Assembly: GCA_964478545.1 (NCBI GenBank)
Contig: CAYZIS010000020.1
Location: forward strand, 1-45,503
Origin: DQWO01 sp964478545
Lineage (GTDB): Bacteria > Desulfobacterota > Anaeroferrophillalia > Anaeroferrophillales > Anaeroferrophillaceae
DNA: 45,503 nucleotides
Direction: 5' to 3'
Both the position numbers and the translations under genes were made by a program. The first letter of the stretch is position 1. Each line of letters starts with the position of its first letter. Positions 8,251 through 15,883 of this stretch are shown here, one piece after another. The notes below the pieces were generated by a model. It had not been told where the DNA came from. It ran no database searches and saw only the letters and a program-made list of their open reading frames with translations.

Positions 8251-8499
8251 CAGCAGTGTCCGGTATGCTTTTTGCGTCGTGTTCAATGTCGGCAACCGGT
8301 GCTGTTTCAAGCGCGACATCGTGAGATGCCGTTGCTTTTCCCGGCGATTGGAGCGTGAAAGTTGCCATGTTTGAGCCCTACAGGGCGAATTTGGCAACTT
8401 TAGCGTAATGAGCCGCTGGAAAAGCAGGCAATCGAGCGCCAGAAAGCGCTGAAATCAGTTCCGGTTGACAGTACGCAACTTTCTAACCGGACAGTACTG
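8251..8499 (+). repeat. MITE-like element, family A (249 bp) with target-site duplication
   Basis: Starts CAGCAGTGTCCGGTATG and ends in the inverted counterpart CTAACCGGACAGTACTG. The flanks share AGTTTTTT (9-bp windows 8242-8250 and 8500-8508, 8 of 9 identical). The interior has a conserved hairpin GTTGCCA...TGGCAAC with an inner GCCC/GGGC stem, and an AGCGCC...AGCGCT segment. Other copies: 34225-34476, 37998-38246, a truncated one at 15344-15466, and a core with different ends at 36570-36812. No transposase gene. Confidence 0.85.
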
Positions 8500-8582
8500 A
8501 GTTTTTTAAAACTTTTTGTCTAAAGCTTCATTGATCAAAAACCGAACAACTGACCATTTAATCCAAGAGGTAATAAATAATT

Positions 8583-9344
8583 ATGGGAAAATCTATTGCT
8601 GTTGCCGGTAAAGGTGGCACCGGAAAAACCACCCTTACCGGACTCTTGCTGCGTTACCTGGCTGAAAAAGGCCTGAAACCGGTCCTTGCTGTCGATGCTG
8701 ACGCCAATGCCAACTTAAGTGAAGTCTTGGGAGTTGAAGTCCCCGGCACTATCGGTGAGTTGCGGGAAGGAATGAAAACTGAAGTCCCTGCCGGCATGAC
8801 TAAAGAAGCCTACATGGAGTACAACATCCAGAAGATACTGGTTGAAACCGGAACCTATGATCTTTTGGTCATGGGTCTGCCCGAAGGAGCAGGCTGTTAC
8901 TGCTACGCCAACGCACTGTGCAAAAAGTTCATTGATTTCATGATTAATGAATATGACTATGTGGTCATGGATAATGAAGCGGGGCTGGAACACCTGAGCC
9001 GTTTGCTGACCAAGGATATCGATCTGTTGATAGTGGTATCCGATCCCAGCCTGCGGGGCATCCGCACAGCCGGTCGCATCAAGGAACTAATTGAAAAATT
9101 ACGGCTGAACATCAAAAAACTGGCGCTGGTTATCAATCGAGCCCCGGAAGAGGGGATTTCGATTGAAGCCTCTCAGCTGATCGACAAACTGGGGCTTGAA
9201 CTGGCTGGAGTCATCCTTGAAGACCCTGCTATTGCCCAGTTTGACCGTGAGGGAAAACCCACGGTAGAGATCCCGGATGATGCTCTATCATACCGTGGAT
9301 TAAGTGAAATTATGGAGACAATTTTTCCCTTGTATTTGCAGTAA
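8583..9344 (+). CDS. cooC: CooC-type nickel-insertion ATPase for CODH/ACS (AcsF/CooC)
   Basis: MinD-like P-loop ATPase involved in maturation of the nickel sites of carbon monoxide dehydrogenase or acetyl-CoA synthase. It has the deviant Walker A KGGTGKTT (10-17) with the signature first lysine. DADANANLSEVLG follows at about 38-50. The Cys105/Cys107 pair (CYC) implicated in metal binding, and VMDNEAGLEHLSR as switch region, come after that. The 253-residue length is normal. The ATG is preceded by AAGAGGTAATAAATAATT. It lies directly upstream of acsD-acsB, which favours the ACS-cluster form. The gene cannot be assigned to CODH or ACS maturation by sequence alone. Confidence 0.92.
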   Translation: MGKSIAVAGKGGTGKTTLTGLLLRYLAEKGLKPVLAVDADANANLSEVLGVEVPGTIGELREGMKTEVPAGMTKEAYMEYNIQKILVETGTYDLLVMGLPEGAGCYCYANALCKKFIDFMINEYDYVVMDNEAGLEHLSRLLTKDIDLLIVVSDPSLRGIRTAGRIKELIEKLRLNIKKLALVINRAPEEGISIEASQLIDKLGLELAGVILEDPAIAQFDREGKPTVEIPDDALSYRGLSEIMETIFPLYLQ

Positions 9345-9358
9345 AAATAAACTATTAT
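9330..9358 (+). promoter_or_regulatory. Candidate promoter for acsD-acsB
   Basis: TTGTAT at 9330-9335, a 17-bp spacer and TATTAT at 9353-9358. It overlaps the end of cooC, with transcription expected near 9365, upstream of a palindromic site. Sequence-only prediction. Confidence 0.4.
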
Positions 9359-9396
9359 ACTTTTTTTCTCGTACCTAATATGCAGTATACAATTCG

Positions 9397-9413
9397 TTGT
9401 ACTAGCAGTACAA
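9397..9413 (+). promoter_or_regulatory. Palindromic operator candidate upstream of acsD
   Basis: Perfect inverted repeat TTGTACT-AGC-AGTACAA. A third, imperfect half-site AGTATACAA lies 4 bp upstream (9384-9392). The form resembles sites of dimeric GntR- or TetR-type regulators, but no cognate regulator is adjacent. It could also fold in the mRNA leader. Confidence 0.45.
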
Positions 9414-9459
9414 ATAACATATGAGAAGAAAACAACCTTAAGGAAAGGAGAACAGAAAC

Positions 9460-10404
9460 ATGGCATTTGCAGCAGTGTCGGAAAAATATTCCGGCAAAAT
9501 GAGAGAAATGGAAGTCGGTGCCGGCGACAAGAAGGTTACGGTTGGTGGACAGGCCAGCATGCCTTTTTGTTCATTCGATGGAGATCTGGGGAATAAACCC
9601 ATTATCGCCATGGAAGTTTATGATGTGGTCAATCCGGAATGGCCGGCAGCGGTGGTTGATCCTTTCAAGGATGTCATCAACGATCCAGTCGCCTGGGCGA
9701 AAAAGAATGTTGAGGAATATGGCGCTAAAATGATCTGCCTGCAGCTGGTTGGTACTGATCCCAACGGCGAAAACCGGGATGCCAATTATGCCGCCGACCT
9801 GACGAAAAAGGTAGCTGAGGCCATCTCCGTACCGTTGATGGTCTGGGGCAGCGGCAATGTGGAAGGCGATGGCGAGGTCCTGGCTAAGATATGTGAAGTC
9901 TGTGCCGGCATGAACCTTTTGATTGGCCCGGCGGTGGAAGAAAATTACAAAAAAATTGCCGCTACAGCATTGGGCTATGGACACTGCGTTGTCTCCCAGA
10001 GCCCCATTGACGTCAACATGGCCAAACAGATGAACATCCTGATCAGCAACCTCGGACTTTCGCTGGAAAAAGTTATCATGGAACCTTCAACCGGGGCTCT
10101 TGGCTACGGGGTCGAATACACCTATTCGGTCATGGAGCGGATTTCCCTGGCCGCCCTGTCCCAAAACGATGAGAAGATGCAGTGCCCGATAATCAGTGAT
10201 CTGGGCAAAGAGTGCTGGAAATCCCGTGAAGTCAAACTAACCGACAAGGAAGAGCCCTCATTCGGCCCCGACATCGAAAAACGGGGCGTCTTGTGGGAAG
10301 CCATGACCGCGATTGACATGATGCTCTCCGGCACCAACCTGCTGATCATGAGAAATCCTCACGCGGTCAAACTGACCGAAGAAATTATTGATGAATTAAT
10401 GTAA
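9460..10404 (+). CDS. acsD: CODH/ACS corrinoid/iron-sulfur protein, small subunit
   Basis: Small, TIM-barrel subunit of the corrinoid/iron-sulfur protein. It caps the cobamide held by the large subunit during methyl transfer between methyl-THF and acetyl-CoA synthase. The 314 residues match the family from end to end, including AMEVYDVVNPEWPAAVVDPF near residue 51, the MICLQLVGTDPNG strand, MVWGSGN, EPSTGALGYGVEYTYSVMERI, and a C-terminal MLSGTNLLIMRNP. The start ATG follows a strong AAGGAAAGGAG site. It is followed by acsB after 53 bp with its own GGGAGG site, so the two are probably one transcript. Confidence 0.95.
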   Translation: MAFAAVSEKYSGKMREMEVGAGDKKVTVGGQASMPFCSFDGDLGNKPIIAMEVYDVVNPEWPAAVVDPFKDVINDPVAWAKKNVEEYGAKMICLQLVGTDPNGENRDANYAADLTKKVAEAISVPLMVWGSGNVEGDGEVLAKICEVCAGMNLLIGPAVEENYKKIAATALGYGHCVVSQSPIDVNMAKQMNILISNLGLSLEKVIMEPSTGALGYGVEYTYSVMERISLAALSQNDEKMQCPIISDLGKECWKSREVKLTDKEEPSFGPDIEKRGVLWEAMTAIDMMLSGTNLLIMRNPHAVKLTEEIIDELM

Positions 10405-10457
10405 GTCAATTTTTCATTTATACAAAGCGGGCAAGAAGTCCGCGGGAGGTAACGAAT

Positions 10458-12674
10458 ATGTCCAAAATTGTTATTGGTCTCGGTATCAGTGGTTCTCATG
10501 TGGTAGTTGACCGGGTCGAAGGCAAAGTCAACGCCGCCATCAAAAAATATGGAGCTGATAAAGCAGTTAGCCTGCCAAATACCGCCTACTATCTGCCGAT
10601 TATCTATGGTATCACCGGCGTAAAAGTCGAGACTCTCGACGATATGCCCGGGGTAATAAAAAAATGTCGCGAGTTGCTGGCGGAAGTCCCGGCGGAAAAT
10701 TGCTGGCTGCCCTATCTCGGCCCGGGGCTGGATTCTGGCATGGCTACCTGCTTTGCTTTTGAGCTTGAAGAAACTCTAAAATACCTGGAAGATCCCTGTC
10801 CTTACCTGGCATCCAAAGAAGACCATGAAGAAACCGATCCTGACATCTGGTTGGGTGCTGCCGACGATATTATTCTGCGGAAACGTGGCGTTGAGTTCGT
10901 TGATGGTTCAGCTCCTGGTTTTGCCGCTGTCGTCGGCGCTGCCAAGGATGTGGAAACGGCTATGAAAATCGCCAAAGAGCTGCAGGAAAAGAGTATCTAT
11001 GTCTTCATGGCCAGTCACACTCCCGATGGCAATTCCTTTGCTAAACAGCTGGAAGAAGGTGGCGTTCAGATTGGCTGGAATACCCGTTTGGTACCTTTTG
11101 GCTATGACCACTCAGCCGCAGCTCATGCCGTTGGTTTTGCTGTCAAAGCGGCCTTGACTTTCGGTGGTAAGGCCCCTGGCGATTATGTAGGCGTGCTGAA
11201 ATACATTAAGAATCGTATTTTTGCTTTTATCCTGGCACTTGGTGACGTTGTAGAAGAACAGGCTGCAGCTGCCTGTGGCGCTATCAACTTTGCGGTACCA
11301 ACCATCGCTTCCGCCGATTTGCCCCAGGTCCTACCCACCGGTGTCTGTACGTATGAGCACGTGGTCTCTAATATTCCCCAGGAAGAAATTGTTACCAAGG
11401 GTATTGAAGTCCGTGGCCTCAAGATCACCGTGGCCAAAATCGATATCCCGGTATCCTACGGTCCGGCCTTCGAAGGTGAACGGATCAAGAAAGATGCCAT
11501 GCATGTTGAACTTGGCGGCCCGAAATCTGTGGGCTTCGAGTTTGCCTATTCCAAACCCCTGGATGAAGTAGAAGATGGTAAATTTACCGTAGTTGGTCCC
11601 GATATGAAGGAAGTGGAAGCCGGCGGCCTGATGCCTATCGGTATCTGGGTCGAACTGGCCGGTCGTAAATTCGAGGAAGATTTTGAGCCGATCCTTGAAC
11701 GTCAATGTCACCATTTGCTGAATGGCGCCGAAGGCGTGCTCCATATTGGTCAGCGTGATATCGTCTGGATGCGGATTTCCAAAAAAGCTTTTAACGCCGG
11801 TTTCACCCTCAAACATTTAGGTACCATCCTCCATGCCAAAATGCACAATGAGTTTGGCGCTATCGTTGACAAGGTCCAGGTAACCATCTACACCGAGGAA
11901 GCAAAGGTAAAAGAGCTGCTGGCAGTTGCCAAAAAGACTTGGGTACAGCGCGATAATCGTTTGGCTGACATGATCGATGAGACCACTGACACCTTTTATT
12001 CCTGCACCCTGTGCCAGTCATTTGCTCCGACCCATGTCTGTGTGGTTACCCCTGAACGGCCTGGCCTTTGCGGCGCCTACAACTGGTTGGACTGCCGGGC
12101 CTCCTTTGAGATTAACCCCCATGGACCGAACCAGCCCATCGAAAAAGGCGATACCATTGATGATCGCCTTGGTCAATGGAAAGGGGTTAATGGATTTGTT
12201 GGTCCTGCCTCCGGTAATGCCTTTGAAAATTTTTCCGCTTATTCGATCATGGAAGATCCCATGACCTCCTGCGGCTGCTTTGAAGCCATTGGTGCCTGTC
12301 TGTTCGCCGCTAACGTCATTATGGTGGTCGACCGGGATTATAGTGGCGATACTCCTTGCGGGATGGGCTTTTCAACCCTGGCCGGCACGGTCGGTGGTGG
12401 TCTGCAGACCCCCGGGTTTGTCGGTATTTCCAAATTTTATGTGGGCAGTAAGAAATTCATCTCGGCTGAAGGTGGCATCAAACGGCTGGCCTGGTTGCCG
12501 AAAGCCCTGAAAGAGGCTTCAAAAGAAATGATTGATAAACGTGGTGAAGAGATTGGCATCCCCAATTTTTACGACATGATCGCCACGGAAGAAAACGGCT
12601 GTACTGAAGAGGAAGTCATGGCCTTTATGACAGAAGTTGGTCATCCGGCCCTCAAGATGGATCCGTTGATGTAA
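10458..12674 (+). CDS. acsB: Acetyl-CoA synthase (CODH/ACS alpha subunit)
   Basis: Nickel-iron enzyme that joins a methyl group from the corrinoid protein with CO and CoA to make acetyl-CoA. All six cysteines expected for the A-cluster are visible: Cys516, Cys519, Cys528 and Cys538 for the cubane, and Cys605 and Cys607 (SCGCFEA) for the proximal/distal nickel pair. The numbering is shifted by about ten from the Moorella enzyme. At 738 residues it is full length, with the N-terminal CO-channel/ferredoxin-interacting domain retained, unlike the short archaeal CdhC. No acsA CODH gene is adjacent, although the two usually form one complex. The stop is followed within 30 bp by a cobalamin riboswitch. 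Confidence 0.97.
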   Translation: MSKIVIGLGISGSHVVVDRVEGKVNAAIKKYGADKAVSLPNTAYYLPIIYGITGVKVETLDDMPGVIKKCRELLAEVPAENCWLPYLGPGLDSGMATCFAFELEETLKYLEDPCPYLASKEDHEETDPDIWLGAADDIILRKRGVEFVDGSAPGFAAVVGAAKDVETAMKIAKELQEKSIYVFMASHTPDGNSFAKQLEEGGVQIGWNTRLVPFGYDHSAAAHAVGFAVKAALTFGGKAPGDYVGVLKYIKNRIFAFILALGDVVEEQAAAACGAINFAVPTIASADLPQVLPTGVCTYEHVVSNIPQEEIVTKGIEVRGLKITVAKIDIPVSYGPAFEGERIKKDAMHVELGGPKSVGFEFAYSKPLDEVEDGKFTVVGPDMKEVEAGGLMPIGIWVELAGRKFEEDFEPILERQCHHLLNGAEGVLHIGQRDIVWMRISKKAFNAGFTLKHLGTILHAKMHNEFGAIVDKVQVTIYTEEAKVKELLAVAKKTWVQRDNRLADMIDETTDTFYSCTLCQSFAPTHVCVVTPERPGLCGAYNWLDCRASFEINPHGPNQPIEKGDTIDDRLGQWKGVNGFVGPASGNAFENFSAYSIMEDPMTSCGCFEAIGACLFAANVIMVVDRDYSGDTPCGMGFSTLAGTVGGGLQTPGFVGISKFYVGSKKFISAEGGIKRLAWLPKALKEASKEMIDKRGEEIGIPNFYDMIATEENGCTEEEVMAFMTEVGHPALKMDPLM

Positions 12675-12700
12675 CAAATACTACTTAAATAAGGAACTTT

Positions 12701-12846
12701 TATCTGGTCTAAGGGAATCCCGTGTAAATCGGGAGCGGGCCCGCCGCTGTGATCGGGGACGAAAACCGTAACAAACCACTGAGCACCTATGTTTGGGAAG
12801 GTACGGTAAGTAGGATGATCCGTCAGCCAGAAAACCTGGCCGGATA
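12701..12846 (+). ncRNA. Cobalamin riboswitch aptamer upstream of acsC
   Basis: Closing stem TATCTGGTC / GGCCGGATA (12701-12709 with 12838-12846). The interior has the class hallmarks AAGGGAAT, GCCGCTGTGA, CCACTG, GGGAAGG, and the B12-box-like GTCAGCCAGAAAACCTG. It lies 26 bp after acsB and 80 bp before the acsC start. It should bind a cobamide, such as adenosyl- or aqua/methylcobalamin, and control acsC. The class is clear; ligand preference and sign of regulation are not. Confidence 0.93.
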
Positions 12847-12856
12847 TAACATTTTC

Positions 12857-12923
12857 CTCATCTCTCTTCGTGGTTTACAGGAGAGTGGGGGGCGCAATTA
12901 AATCAAATATGAAAGGAGATAAG
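12857..12923 (+). promoter_or_regulatory. Probable expression platform: anti-Shine-Dalgarno switch before acsC
   Basis: CTCATCTCTCTTC at 12857-12869 can pair locally with GAGAG(TG) at 12881-12887. Alternatively it can pair with the ribosome-binding region GAAAGGAGATAAG at 12911-12923 (10 Watson-Crick pairs, 1 G-U and 2 mismatches of 13). No U-tract follows the local hairpin, so translational control is more likely than termination. Inferred pairing only. Confidence 0.45.
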
Positions 12924-12926
12924 TGA

Positions 12927-14279
12927 ATGGGACTCACTGGAATCCAAATTTTCAAAATGCTCCCCAAAACTAATTGTAAGGAATGTGGCAGCCCCACATG
13001 TTTGGCTTTTGCCATGCAATTGGCAGCGGGTAAAGCTGAGCTGGACAAATGTCCATACGTATCCGATGAAGCCAGAGCTCTACTGAGTGAAGCCTCCGCA
13101 CCACCAATCCGTGGAGTAGGAATCGGCACCGGAGATAAGGCAGTTAACATCGGGGAAGAGCTGGTCATGTACCGGCATGAAAAATCCTTTATGAATCCCA
13201 CTGCCATTGCCGTGCTGGTAACCGATGAGATGGCCGACGATGAAGTGGATGCCAAAATCAACAACCTCAACACCGTTTCTTTTGAGCGGGTCGGCCTGAT
13301 GCTTGAGCCCAACCTGCTGGCAGTGCAAAATACCAGTGGTGATGCCGGTAAATTTGAAGCCCTGGTCAACAAAGCCTTGGGAGCAACGGAAAAAGGCCTG
13401 ATCCTGATCAGCGATGACCTGGCAGCTCTGGAAGCCGGAGCCAAGGCAGCCAATGGCAAGAAAGCCCTGCTCTATGCCGCAACAACTGATAATGCCGCTA
13501 AAGTAGCAGCGATAGCCAAGGAAACCGGTGCATCGGTGGTGGCTAAGGGTGATTCTATTGAAGCAGTATCCAACCTCACCAAAACCATCGTTGATGCCGG
13601 GGTAAAAGATATCGTGCTGGATACCAGTGCCGGCAACCTGAAACAGATGTTCTATGACAACAACCAGGTACGACGGGCGGCATTGAAAGCCAAAAACAAG
13701 GATCTCGGTTATCCGGTTATCAACATGATCTGCAACCTGACCGATGATCCTTACAAGGAAGCCTTATATGCGGCTATTTTCATCGCCAAATATGGCGGCA
13801 TTGTGGTATTGAGTGATGTCGACAAAGAAGGCATGCTGCCTCTGCTGGTTCAAAGACTGAACCTCTACACCGATCCGCAGCGTCCAATGCTCATGGATGA
13901 GGGTATTTATGAAATCAATAAACCTGGTCCTGATTCTCCGGTCATCATCACCACCAACTTCGCCCTTACGTATTTTATCGTATCAGCGGAAGTGGAAGCC
14001 AGCCGGGTACCTACCTGGTTGCTGATTATGGACGTGGAAGGGATGTCAGTCTTGACTGCCTGGTCTGCCGGTAAGTTTGTTGCTGATGCCATGGCGCCGT
14101 TTACCGTCAAGAGCGGTATTACGGAAAAGGTCAACCATAAAAAGATCATCATTCCTGGTTATGTCGCCCAGATTTCCGGTGAATTTCAGGAAGAGCTTGG
14201 GGATGATTGGGAAGTGATCATCGGCACCCGCGATGCCTCTGACCTTCCTGCTTTCCTGAAAAAGATTACCAATGCTTAG
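12927..14279 (+). CDS. acsC: CODH/ACS corrinoid/iron-sulfur protein, large subunit
   Basis: Carries the [4Fe-4S] cluster and the cobamide that shuttles the methyl group. The N-terminal cluster motif has Cys17, Cys20, Cys25 and Cys42 (NCKECGSPTCLAFA...DKCPY). A central TIM-barrel region follows (GLILISDDLAALEAGAKAAN onward), and then a C-terminal corrinoid-binding domain with LTYFIVSAEVEASRVPTWLLIMDVEGMSV. The 450-residue length is normal. The start ATG follows an AAAGGAGATAAGTGA site. It is separated from its partner acsD by acsB and by a cobalamin riboswitch, so the two CFeSP subunits may be regulated differently. A strong terminator follows. Confidence 0.96.
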   Translation: MGLTGIQIFKMLPKTNCKECGSPTCLAFAMQLAAGKAELDKCPYVSDEARALLSEASAPPIRGVGIGTGDKAVNIGEELVMYRHEKSFMNPTAIAVLVTDEMADDEVDAKINNLNTVSFERVGLMLEPNLLAVQNTSGDAGKFEALVNKALGATEKGLILISDDLAALEAGAKAANGKKALLYAATTDNAAKVAAIAKETGASVVAKGDSIEAVSNLTKTIVDAGVKDIVLDTSAGNLKQMFYDNNQVRRAALKAKNKDLGYPVINMICNLTDDPYKEALYAAIFIAKYGGIVVLSDVDKEGMLPLLVQRLNLYTDPQRPMLMDEGIYEINKPGPDSPVIITTNFALTYFIVSAEVEASRVPTWLLIMDVEGMSVLTAWSAGKFVADAMAPFTVKSGITEKVNHKKIIIPGYVAQISGEFQEELGDDWEVIIGTRDASDLPAFLKKITNA

Positions 14280-14295
14280 GTAAGGTTTTTAATCA

Positions 14296-14331
14296 GATAG
14301 GAGCTGGAAATAACCAGCTCCTATCTTTTTT
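14296..14331 (+). terminator. Intrinsic terminator between acsC and acsE
   Basis: Perfect 12-bp stem GATAGGAGCTGG / CCAGCTCCTATC with a 6-nt loop and six T residues. It implies that acsE is expressed from its own promoter or only by read-through. Confidence 0.9.
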
Positions 14332-14386
14332 ATCCCAATAATAACAATATAAAATTGTTCTATACCAAACAAACGGAGGAAAAGAG

Positions 14387-15313
14387 ATGAGTAAAGTACT
14401 TTGTCTTGCTGAAAGTATCAACATCATGTCAAAAACCATCGGTCCGGCGATCAAGGAACGGGATCCGAAACCGATCCAGAAGATGGCTATTGAGCAGGAA
14501 AAAGCCGGCACTGATTACCAGGATCTGAACCTTGGGCCGGCCCGCAAAGGCGGAGATGAGATGATGACCTGGCTGGTAAAAACGGTAGAAGAAGTATCCA
14601 AACTGCCCCTGGCTATGGACAGCACTAATCATAACGCCATCATCGCCGGTTTGAAGGCAACGAGGAACCCGGAAGACGCTATCATCAATTCCATCACCGC
14701 CCAGTCTGACAGCCTGAAGACCAGGATGCCGATTGTCAAAGAGTTTAACTGTAATTTTGTCGCCCTGACTCTCAGTGAAGAAGGTATACCCCGGGACGTT
14801 AACGAACGAGGCATGTGTGCGGCTGACATTTACAACCATGCCTTGGAATATGATATCCCAGTAGAAAAAATGTGGATTGACCCCATCGTTCTGCCGGTCT
14901 GCGTTGACCCTGGTCAAGTAGCTTCTTTCCTGGAATTCCTGCCGCTGATCCCCGATTTTGCCCCCGGAGCCAAATCAACCTGCGGCCTTTCCAATATCTC
15001 CAACGGCACGCCAACGGAACTGCGCCCCTTTTTAAATCGTGGCTACCAGGCCATGCATAAACACCTGGGTATTTACTCGTCTATAGTTGATGTCTATGAC
15101 TCAGAAATGGTTGCCTTATGTCACGGTGAAATTCCGGCCGTAGACGAGCTGACCAAGAAATTGATGGAAGGTGAGGATGTGGACGAAAAATCTTTGAGTG
15201 TTGAGCTGCAGGTCTATTACCGCAGTATCAAATGCTGTAATGGAGATATTCTCTATTCCCATTCCTGGATCGAAGACCTGGTGGATAAATACAACAAAGA
15301 CTGGTATAAATAA
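14387..15313 (+). CDS. acsE: 5-methyl-THF:corrinoid/iron-sulfur protein methyltransferase
   Basis: Moves the methyl group from methyl-tetrahydrofolate to the cobamide of AcsCD. The pterin-binding TIM barrel shows AESIN near the N-terminus, LNLGPARKGGDE, AMDSTN (Asp equivalent to the pterin ligand), IINSIT, WIDPIVLP and GLSNISNG, all in the order of the Moorella enzyme. At 308 residues it exceeds the usual roughly 262. The extra part is C-terminal (after about residue 255) and includes a CysCys pair in SIKCCNGDILYSH. The start follows AACGGAGGAAAAGAG. It lies downstream of a terminator, then ends in a truncated repeat and another terminator. Activity as MeTr is supported by context. Another corrinoid methyltransferase specificity is possible but less likely. 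Confidence 0.88.
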   Translation: MSKVLCLAESINIMSKTIGPAIKERDPKPIQKMAIEQEKAGTDYQDLNLGPARKGGDEMMTWLVKTVEEVSKLPLAMDSTNHNAIIAGLKATRNPEDAIINSITAQSDSLKTRMPIVKEFNCNFVALTLSEEGIPRDVNERGMCAADIYNHALEYDIPVEKMWIDPIVLPVCVDPGQVASFLEFLPLIPDFAPGAKSTCGLSNISNGTPTELRPFLNRGYQAMHKHLGIYSSIVDVYDSEMVALCHGEIPAVDELTKKLMEGEDVDEKSLSVELQVYYRSIKCCNGDILYSHSWIEDLVDKYNKDWYK

Positions 15314-15343
15314 ATCCAGAGAGTTTATAACATAACTCAAAAT

Positions 15344-15466
15344 CAGCAGTGTCCGGTATGTTTTTTGCGACAGGTTCAATGTCGGCGACCGGTGCTGTTT
15401 CAAGCGCGACATCGTGAGGGTAACCCGTTGCTTTTCCCGGCGATTGGAGCGTGAAAGTTGCCATGT
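15344..15466 (+). repeat. Truncated family A element
   Basis: Begins with the intact terminus CAGCAGTGTCCGGTATG and follows the family A sequence to GAAAGTTGCCATGTT. It then breaks off just before the terminator at 15477. The right half and right terminus are missing, so this copy should be immobile. Confidence 0.8.
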
Positions 15467-15476
15467 TAAATAGTAC

Positions 15477-15510
15477 AAAAGCCGCGCGTTATTATAACGC
15501 GCGGCTTTTT
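15477..15510. terminator. Intrinsic terminator after acsE (bidirectional)
   Basis: Perfect 14-bp stem AAAAGCCGCGCGTT / AACGCGCGGCTTTT with a 5-nt loop, flanked by A and T runs on either side. It can end both acsE and the opposing HTH gene. Confidence 0.9.
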
Positions 15511-15558
15511 ATTGCCAGCAATGCAGAAAAAACTCTTACTCTTGTTTCTCTTTTTTAA

Positions 15559-15750
15559 TTACGCTTCAACCGGTCGATGTTCCCTCATCCAGCGGGCGAT
15601 CTTCTGCTTATTGAAACGCCAGAACTTGCTCACCTTATAACCCGGAAGAATACCTTTCCTGGCCATATAATTGACATTATCAGGACTGGTATCAAGCATT
15701 ATTGCCACATCAATACTACCAATTTCCCGATCTGATCGAACAATCTTCAT
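15559..15750 (-). CDS. Small helix-turn-helix (excisionase/MerR-like) DNA-binding protein
   Basis: A 63-residue basic protein. IGSIDVAIMLDTSPDNVNYMARKG forms the expected helix-turn-helix, and GYKVSKFWRFNKQKIARWMREH is the wing and following helix typical of excisionase-family domains. A very strong ribosome-binding site (GGAGGAGGTGAG) precedes the ATG, supporting a real gene. It sits alone between the acsE terminator and tRNA-Ala. No integrase is nearby, so it is either a free-standing regulator or a relic of an integrated element. Target unknown. Confidence 0.75.
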   Translation of the reverse strand: MKIVRSDREIGSIDVAIMLDTSPDNVNYMARKGILPGYKVSKFWRFNKQKIARWMREHRPVEA

Positions 15751-15883
15751 CAGATCTCACCTCCTCCAAACTGTAGTACTATTTTCCTACCCTTAAGGTA
15801 AAAGTCTCTCCGGCAGAATTCTTTGAATTCTTTAGCATTTCATTAGGACAAAGATAGTAATTAAACAGTTGCTTGTCAATAGC

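Noticed and set aside
8143..8397. Minus-strand open frame across a family A element (related frames at 15116-15478 and 34201-34386) suggesting a conserved small protein
   Set aside because: The frame similarity follows from repeat identity. It is broken in the 37998 copy and lacks a consistent start or ribosome site, while the structure (hairpins, inverted ends) is what is conserved.
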